A stretch of DNA of 18,564 nt from Syntrophus sp. (in: bacteria). GTDB lineage: Bacteria; Desulfobacterota; Syntrophia; Syntrophales; UBA5619. Numbering within the stretch: position 1 is the stretch's first letter; every line of letters starts with the position of its first letter. Below, piece after piece: positions 14,548 to 18,564 of this stretch. The notes beneath the pieces are model-generated. The model saw only the letters and a program-made list of their open reading frames with translations. It did no database searches and was not told where the DNA came from. The position numbers and the translations under genes are program-made. The DNA is taken from the NCBI GenBank assembly GCA_013824905.1, contig PNOO01000018.1, positions 1 through 18,564 on the forward strand, in the 5' to 3' direction.

Positions 14548-15662
14548 TTCCCGAGACCTGTCCGGCAATATTGCTGAGGGTAGAAGACCTTCAGGTCCGC
14601 CGGGGCGGGGTAACCGTCCTTGATATCCCCGCCCTTGCCATCCATTCGGGGCAAATCTTGGCGCTGATCGGTCCGAATGGGACGGGGAAGTCCACACTCC
14701 TCCTTGCTCTTGCCTGTCTGCTAAAACCGTTTCAGGGGCGGATTTTCTTCAAAGAGAGGAAGATCGATGCGTACCGTGGCGATTTTAACTACCGGCGGCA
14801 CATTGCGATGGTCTTTCAGGAACCGCTCCTCTTCGATGCGACTGTCTTCGACAATGTCGCCTCCGGCCTCCGGATCCGCGGTATGGGGCGGGCGGAGATC
14901 GAACGGACGGTTTCTGGTTATCTCGAACTTTTTGGTATAAGCCCTCTCGCCCGGCGGTCGGCCCGGAAACTCTCCGGCGGCGAGGCGCAGCGGACGAGCC
15001 TCGCCCGGGCCTTCGTGACGAAACCGGAGATCGTCTTTCTCGATGAGCCTTTCTCCTCGCTCGATCCTCCGACACGGGAAGCGTTGATCGGGGACCTCGA
15101 ACGTATCCTCCGTGAAACGCATACGACGGCGGTCATCGCCACCCACGACCAGACAGAAGCCCTTCGGTTGGCTGATCGAATCGCAGTGATGAACGAGGGG
15201 AGGATGGTCCAGATCGGACCGGTCGCAGAAGTGATGAACCGGCCGGTGGACGGCTTTGTCGCTTCTTTTGTTGGTGTCGAGACGGTTCTCTCGGGCCGGG
15301 TTCTTAGAATCTCGGACGGGGTGTTCGTGGCTGCTGTGGAAGGCGGTGAAATCCAGGCGGTTGGTCATGTCCGAACTGGAGAGGGGGTCCTCTGTTGTAT
15401 CCGGCCGGAACATGTGACCCTTTCCACGAACACCCCGTTTTCGGAGTCCAGCGCACGGAACGTCTTTTCGGGAACGATCCGGAAGATCACACCTCTCGGG
15501 CTCTTCCACCGGGTCCATCTCGACTGCGGTTTCGATCTTGTCGCTTATGTGACACGCCAGTCCATCGAAGGCCTGGCACTGGAGGAAGGCAAAAGCGTTT
15601 TCGCCTCTTTCAAAGCGACGTCGGTCCACGTTATCCCCCGGAAGGAATCGATACCCATGTAA
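14544..15662 (+). CDS. tupC: Tungstate ABC transporter ATP-binding protein with TOBE domain
   Basis: This 372-residue ATPase has Walker A GPNGTGKST at residues 43-51, the Q-loop MVFQEP, the signature LSGGEAQR, Walker B IVFLDEP followed by FSSLD, and the switch histidine in ATHDQTEAL. A C-terminal extension from about residue 265 has the form of a TOBE/MOP-like domain (CCIRPEHVTLS and following strands), which in related importers can bind the oxyanion and down-regulate transport. The ATG at 14544 overlaps the tupB stop; a longer upstream extension of this frame runs antisense-like through tupB and is not coding. It completes a regulator-tupA-tupB-tupC operon. Molybdate as an additional substrate cannot be excluded. 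Confidence 0.92.
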   Translation: MIPETCPAILLRVEDLQVRRGGVTVLDIPALAIHSGQILALIGPNGTGKSTLLLALACLLKPFQGRIFFKERKIDAYRGDFNYRRHIAMVFQEPLLFDATVFDNVASGLRIRGMGRAEIERTVSGYLELFGISPLARRSARKLSGGEAQRTSLARAFVTKPEIVFLDEPFSSLDPPTREALIGDLERILRETHTTAVIATHDQTEALRLADRIAVMNEGRMVQIGPVAEVMNRPVDGFVASFVGVETVLSGRVLRISDGVFVAAVEGGEIQAVGHVRTGEGVLCCIRPEHVTLSTNTPFSESSARNVFSGTIRKITPLGLFHRVHLDCGFDLVAYVTRQSIEGLALEEGKSVFASFKATSVHVIPRKESIPM

Positions 15663-15743
15663 TCTTTGCCGGGAGCGCAATCCGAAAGCCCCGCCTTGCA
15701 GGCGTTGATAAGGGACACAATAAAAAAGTGGATGTCTTCCTTG

Positions 15744-15785
15744 CCGGGAAGCTCCGTCCTTTGGGCGGAGAACTCCCTATCCCGG
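15744..15785 (+). other. Nested stem-loop, candidate structured RNA
   Basis: The outer stem CCGGGA/TCCCGG encloses an inner 8-bp stem, CTCCGTCC with GGGCGGAG (one wobble), and a TTT loop. The junction bases are AG on one side and AACTCCCTA on the other. No T-tract follows, so a terminator is unlikely. I do not recognise a known RNA family. Confidence 0.4.
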
Positions 15786-16054
15786 AAGTTGTTTCTCCCC
15801 TATTTTCATCCAAAGGTGTTGACTTTTCCGCTATATGGAGTAAAACTACCAATTAAACGAAGTATGGCACGCAGCCGACCTGTATTCCCGCTCTTTGTAC
15901 TGATCGGCTGTGTGGCGTGAGCTTGTTCTGATCTTAAATGTCCTTTTCTTCGGATTCTTCTTCACAATGTTTATCACCCTCAAGGTTTTGGGGATCAAAT
16001 TCTAACGGGTTCTTCGGTCCCCGGCGGCAGCTCCCTACAGCCGCTGGTGACCGC

Positions 16055-16082
16055 TTGTCAAGAGTGCACGTAGATGAATAAC
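16055..16082 (+). promoter_or_regulatory. Possible promoter of the flavoprotein gene
   Basis: TTGTCA, a 16-bp spacer, then AATAAC (5/6 and 4/6 consensus). The start would fall near 16089, leaving a short leader with GGAGGTGA before the ATG at 16106. The long stem-loop at 16016-16052 lies just upstream. Confidence 0.35.
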
Positions 16083-16105
16083 CAGTATTGTATCGGAGGT
16101 GAGTA

Positions 16106-16684
16106 ATGACGGGAAGAGGGCAGGTGAAAAAGGTCGTTGTGCTCCTGGGAAGTCCACGGAGGAAGGGAAACAGCGCCATCCTGGCTGCACAGATAGCCAG
16201 GGGGGCCAGGGGGGCGGGGGCGAAGGTAGAGACGGTTTTCCTCCAGGACATGAACATCGCCCCCTGCAAGTCTTGCTACGCCTGCCAGCATGAAAATAGC
16301 AAGGGCTGTGCCATAAACGACGCGATGCAGGAGGTGTATCCGAAACTCCTTGCGGCGGAGGCATGGGTTATCGCGAGCCCTGTTTACTGGTTCACGATGT
16401 CGGCTCAGATGAAGCTCTTCATGGACCGCTGCTTTGCCCTTCCCGCTTACGCGAAGGAACCCTTTACCGGAAAGCGGATCGCCGTAGCGATGAGTTACGG
16501 CGATGCCGATCCCTTCGTTTCGGGATGTGTGAACGCCCTGCGCTCTTTCCAGGATGCATTCAATTATGCCGGGGCGAAGATCGTCGGGATGGTTTATGGG
16601 AGCGCTTTCGGGGCAGGGGAGATCCGGACGAATGAGGCATTGCTGAAAGAGGCGGAAAAACTGGGGAAGGATCTCGTTGGCTGA
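16106..16684 (+). CDS. Iron-sulfur flavoprotein / NADPH-dependent FMN reductase family
   Basis: This 192-residue flavodoxin-fold protein has the FMN phosphate-binding loop GSPRRKGNS at residues 15-23 and SPVYWFTMSAQMKLFMDR, which builds the isoalloxazine site. Four cysteines at 54, 57, 60 and 68 give the spacing C-x2-C-x2-C-x7-C, which fits the compact motif of Isf-type iron-sulfur flavoproteins that hold a [4Fe-4S] cluster. It probably works as a cytoplasmic electron carrier or reductase in anaerobic metabolism; the partner is unknown. A strong GGAGGTGA ribosome-binding site precedes the ATG. It lies between the tup operon and a regulator/acyl-CoA dehydrogenase pair. Confidence 0.85.
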   Translation: MTGRGQVKKVVVLLGSPRRKGNSAILAAQIARGARGAGAKVETVFLQDMNIAPCKSCYACQHENSKGCAINDAMQEVYPKLLAAEAWVIASPVYWFTMSAQMKLFMDRCFALPAYAKEPFTGKRIAVAMSYGDADPFVSGCVNALRSFQDAFNYAGAKIVGMVYGSAFGAGEIRTNEALLKEAEKLGKDLVG

Positions 16685-16710
16685 GCGATCTGCAGGATAC
16701 GCAAAGGCAC

Positions 16711-16741
16711 TTTACAAAAGCAACCATTTAGTATAGGTTGC
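16711..16741 (+). promoter_or_regulatory. Possible promoter and operator upstream of the XRE-cupin gene
   Basis: TTTACA (16711-16716) is followed after 15 bp by TATAGG (16732-16737). An inverted repeat GCAACC (16720-16725) / GGTTGC (16736-16741) covers the spacer and -10 region. This is the arrangement expected for a repressor site; the downstream regulator is a candidate ligand. Both box matches are modest and the leader would be about 145 nt. Confidence 0.35.
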
Positions 16742-16889
16742 ACGCCACTGATTATCAAAGGTGTTCTCGCAAGCAAGGACGAGAGCGGCTTACCGGGTGT
16801 GATTTTTCCCGCTTCTGCCCCTTTCCGCGGCTGGTCGGCCGCAATAAGCCTGTGGCGAGCGGTTCTGTTTTGGGATCAGGAGGTATCAC

Positions 16890-17441
16890 ATGGTTCGAAA
16901 GAGAAGTGAGAAGACATCCCTGGGCCAGCGGATGAAGGCCGGCCGGGAGAAGCTGGGGATGAGCATCGAGGACCTTGCCCTGGAAACGGGGTACCTGCCG
17001 GAGATTCTCAAGGGGGTGGAGGAGGATCGGACAGTCCCGCCGGTGTCTCTTATCCTCCAGCTCAGCCGAGTCCTGAAGCTGAATATGGACGAACTGGAGA
17101 CGGAAGAGGAGACCCGGGCGACCAAACGGAGGTCCAGAAGCCATAAGAAACGGGTTGATGCCTATGCCTACACGCCTTTGAGCAAGCCGGGGCCGGACAA
17201 GCACCTGCGGGGTTACCTGGTCACGATCGACGCCCAGACAGAGCATAAGGGGGTGGAGTACCACCATGAGGGAGAGGAGTTCGTCTTTGTCCTCAAAGGA
17301 GGGATTACCATCCAGGTCGGCGAGAACGTCTCCCGGCTTACCAAAGGGAAGAGCCTCCATTTCAATTCCGCCCTCCACCACAAGCTGAGCAATCCCAATC
17401 CGGAATCGGCGGAACTGCTGGTCGTCGTTTACGTGCCCTGA
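16890..17441 (+). CDS. XRE-family regulator with C-terminal cupin domain
   Basis: This 183-residue protein joins an N-terminal Cro/CI-type helix-turn-helix (about residues 11-69, SLGQRMKAGREKLGMSIEDL onward) to a C-terminal cupin barrel (about 108-182) with YHHEGEEFVFVLKGG and a second motif around HFNSALHHKLSNP. A basic linker (KRRSRSHKKR) lies between them. The architecture is that of the XRE-cupin regulators, which sense a small metabolite through the cupin domain and often control the neighbouring catabolic genes. AGGAGG precedes the ATG. The acyl-CoA dehydrogenase gene follows after 10 bp, so that enzyme or its pathway is the probable target. Confidence 0.88.
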   Translation: MVRKRSEKTSLGQRMKAGREKLGMSIEDLALETGYLPEILKGVEEDRTVPPVSLILQLSRVLKLNMDELETEEETRATKRRSRSHKKRVDAYAYTPLSKPGPDKHLRGYLVTIDAQTEHKGVEYHHEGEEFVFVLKGGITIQVGENVSRLTKGKSLHFNSALHHKLSNPNPESAELLVVVYVP

Positions 17442-17451
17442 GGAGGCGGAG

Positions 17452-18564
17452 ATGTCATTTCAACTGTCTCAGGAACAGGAGATGATCCGGCTGATGGCCC
17501 AGGACTTTGCGAAGAAGGAACTGGAGCCATTCGCCGGAAAATGGGACAAGGAGGAGACCTTCCCGGAGGCGGCGATCAAGAAGATGGGAACCCTGGGGCT
17601 TATGGGTATGATGGTTCCCGTCGAATACGGCGGCGCCGGGGTTGGGGCGGTCGGCTATTCCCTTGCCCTCCAGGAGATTGCCTATGCCTGCGCCTCCACA
17701 GCGGTGACCATGTCGGTGACGAATCTCTCCTCGGATCCGATCCTCAAGTTCGGGAACGAAGAGCAGAAAAAGCGCTACTTGACACCGCTTGCCCAAGGGA
17801 AGATGCTCGGCGCCTTCGCCATCACGGAGCCGGAGGCGGGTTCGGACCCCGGAGGGATGAAGACCCGCGCCGAAGAGCGGGGAGACCACTATCTGGTTAA
17901 CGGCTCAAAGATCTTCATAACGAACGGCTCTTATGCGGACGTCATCATCCTCGTCACGCGGACCGGCCTGGAGAAGGCGAACCGCGGTCTTTCCGCTTTC
18001 CTGCTCACCAAGGGGACGCCTGGGTTCATCATCGGCCGCGCCGAAGACAAGATGGGGCTCCGCGCCTCCGACACCGTCGAACTCCTTTTCGACGATTGCC
18101 GGATTCCGAAGGAAAACCTCCTGATGAAAGAGGGCTTCGGCTTCCGTATCGCGATGACGGCCCTCGACAGCGGCCGGATCGGGATCGCCTCCCAGTCCCT
18201 TGGTATTGCCCGTGCCTGCCTTCACGAGGCGATCCGGTATGCGAAGACGCGCAGACAGTTTGGAAAGAATATCGGTTCCTTCCAGGCGATCCAGTGGATG
18301 ATCGCCGACACTGCCGCCGAGATCGAGGCGGCCAATCAGCTTACTCTCTATGCAGCGGACAGGAAGGATCAGGAGATCTCCTTCACGAAGGAGGCGTCGA
18401 TGGCGAAACTCTTCGCCTCCGAGATGGCCAACCGCGCCGCCTATCGTGCCGTCCAGATCCACGGAGGCTATGGTTACATGAAGGAGTTCAAGGTGGAGCG
18501 ACTCTATCGGGACGCACGGGTCACGACGATCTATGAGGGGACCTCCGAGGTTCAGCGGATCGTT
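17452..18564 (+). CDS. Acyl-CoA dehydrogenase (3' end outside window)
   Basis: The frame is open from the ATG at 17452 to the window edge and gives 371 residues. Family members are usually about 380 long, so only a short tail is missing. Motifs in order are AFAITEPEAGSD and GSKIFITNGSYAD (substrate and FAD binding), TRRQFGKNIGSFQAIQWMIA, and QIHGGYGYMKEFKVERLYRD followed by IYEGTSEVQR. Glu362 in YEGTSE occupies the position of the catalytic base of short- and medium-chain enzymes. It would oxidise an acyl-CoA to the 2,3-enoyl-CoA and pass electrons to an electron-transferring flavoprotein. AGGAGGCGGAG precedes the ATG. It lies 10 bp after the XRE-cupin regulator; chain-length specificity cannot be read with confidence. 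Confidence 0.93.
   Translation, partial: MSFQLSQEQEMIRLMAQDFAKKELEPFAGKWDKEETFPEAAIKKMGTLGLMGMMVPVEYGGAGVGAVGYSLALQEIAYACASTAVTMSVTNLSSDPILKFGNEEQKKRYLTPLAQGKMLGAFAITEPEAGSDPGGMKTRAEERGDHYLVNGSKIFITNGSYADVIILVTRTGLEKANRGLSAFLLTKGTPGFIIGRAEDKMGLRASDTVELLFDDCRIPKENLLMKEGFGFRIAMTALDSGRIGIASQSLGIARACLHEAIRYAKTRRQFGKNIGSFQAIQWMIADTAAEIEAANQLTLYAADRKDQEISFTKEASMAKLFASEMANRAAYRAVQIHGGYGYMKEFKVERLYRDARVTTIYEGTSEVQRIV

Larger units (their letters stand above)
15663..16105. other. Gene-free, stem-loop-rich region downstream of tupC
   Basis: I see no convincing gene in these 443 bases. Visible structures are: CGCCT-TGC-AGGCG at 15692-15704; a nested pair in which CCGGGA (15744-15749) closes with TCCCGG (15780-15785) around an inner hairpin CTCCGTCC-TTT-GGGCGGAG (15752-15770); CAGCCGA (15872-15878) with TCGGCTG (15904-15910); and a 12-pair imperfect stem 16016-16028 with 16040-16052. 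A TTGACT box at 15822 is followed 16 bp later by TAAAAC, a weak promoter match. On the minus strand an acidic reading frame ending at 15934 (EFDPQNLEGDKHCEEESEEK) looks protein-like but lacks a credible start. Confidence 0.6.

Noticed and set aside
13441..14697. 418-codon minus-strand frame opposite tupA-tupB-tupC
   Set aside because: The composition is dominated by Arg, Asp, Gly and Glu as expected for antisense of GC-rich codons. It has no domain or ribosome-binding site and lies wholly over well-supported genes.
14721..15680. 319-codon minus-strand frame opposite tupC
   Set aside because: Antisense shadow of a clear ABC ATPase, with no recognisable protein pattern.
15666..15920. 84-codon plus-strand frame with TTG start after tupC
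   Set aside because: No ribosome-binding site, runs through several inverted repeats, and has no recognisable domain.
15663..16105. Molybdenum-cofactor or GEMM riboswitch near the tup operon
   Set aside because: Stem-loops are present, but the conserved core sequences of these classes are not visible, and the position is downstream of the transporter genes.
1..18564. CRISPR array, tRNA, rRNA, insertion sequence or integrase
   Set aside because: No regularly spaced repeats, cloverleaf, ribosomal sequence, transposase or recombinase motif was seen on reading either strand.

Overview
The window looks like a chromosomal segment from an anaerobic deltaproteobacterium (Desulfobacterota; a Syntrophales-like or sulfate-reducer-like host is my best guess). 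This rests on gene content: a TupABC tungstate importer beside an excisionase-type regulator with a periplasmic-binding-protein-like domain, an iron-sulfur flavoprotein, a glucosylglycerate-type solute cluster, two-domain UspA proteins and an acyl-CoA dehydrogenase. No rRNA, tRNA, CRISPR array or transposase is visible. The genus is not determined.

Layout. (1) 3-1983 (+): the end of a LolA-like lipoprotein-sorting protein followed 4 bp later by an outer-membrane beta-barrel protein, probably the distal part of an envelope export operon. (2) 2068-3631 (-): an MFS permease immediately downstream of a decayed uspA copy. (3) 3632-4185: a gene-free stretch with the remnant's promoter, a perfect palindrome, a near-consensus forward promoter and a structured leader. 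(4) 4186-9883 (+): a probable compatible-solute operon: an MPGP-type phosphatase, a glycosyltransferase and a glucosyl-3-phosphoglycerate synthase, followed by a PgpH-type membrane HD phosphodiesterase (the c-di-AMP hydrolase family). (5) 9951-10469 (+): a small LapA-like membrane protein. (6) 10496-11861 (-): an intact cupin-uspA operon whose promoter and uspA gene are paralogous to the remnant in (2). (7) 12034-15662 (+): regulator-tupA-tupB-tupC, tightly spaced. (8) 15663-16105: a gene-free stretch rich in inverted repeats. (9) 16106-18564 (+): an Isf-like iron-sulfur flavoprotein, an XRE-cupin regulator and an acyl-CoA dehydrogenase cut by the window end.

How the genes fit together. The solute operon would transfer a sugar to 3-phosphoglycerate (GpgS), probably add a second sugar (the other transferase) and remove the phosphate (MpgP). 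The adjacent PgpH would lower c-di-AMP, a second messenger that governs osmotic balance in many bacteria; the functional link is an inference. The tup operon would import tungstate under control of a regulator whose sensor resembles the importer's own binding protein. Tungstate feeds W-containing oxidoreductases typical of anaerobic fatty-acid or aromatic metabolism, which fits the nearby acyl-CoA dehydrogenase and flavoprotein but does not prove a link.

The points I consider most worth checking are the solute operon/PgpH pairing with its structured leader, the two uspA loci that keep the same promoter and 5' hairpin although one gene is destroyed, and the stem-loop-rich region downstream of tupC.
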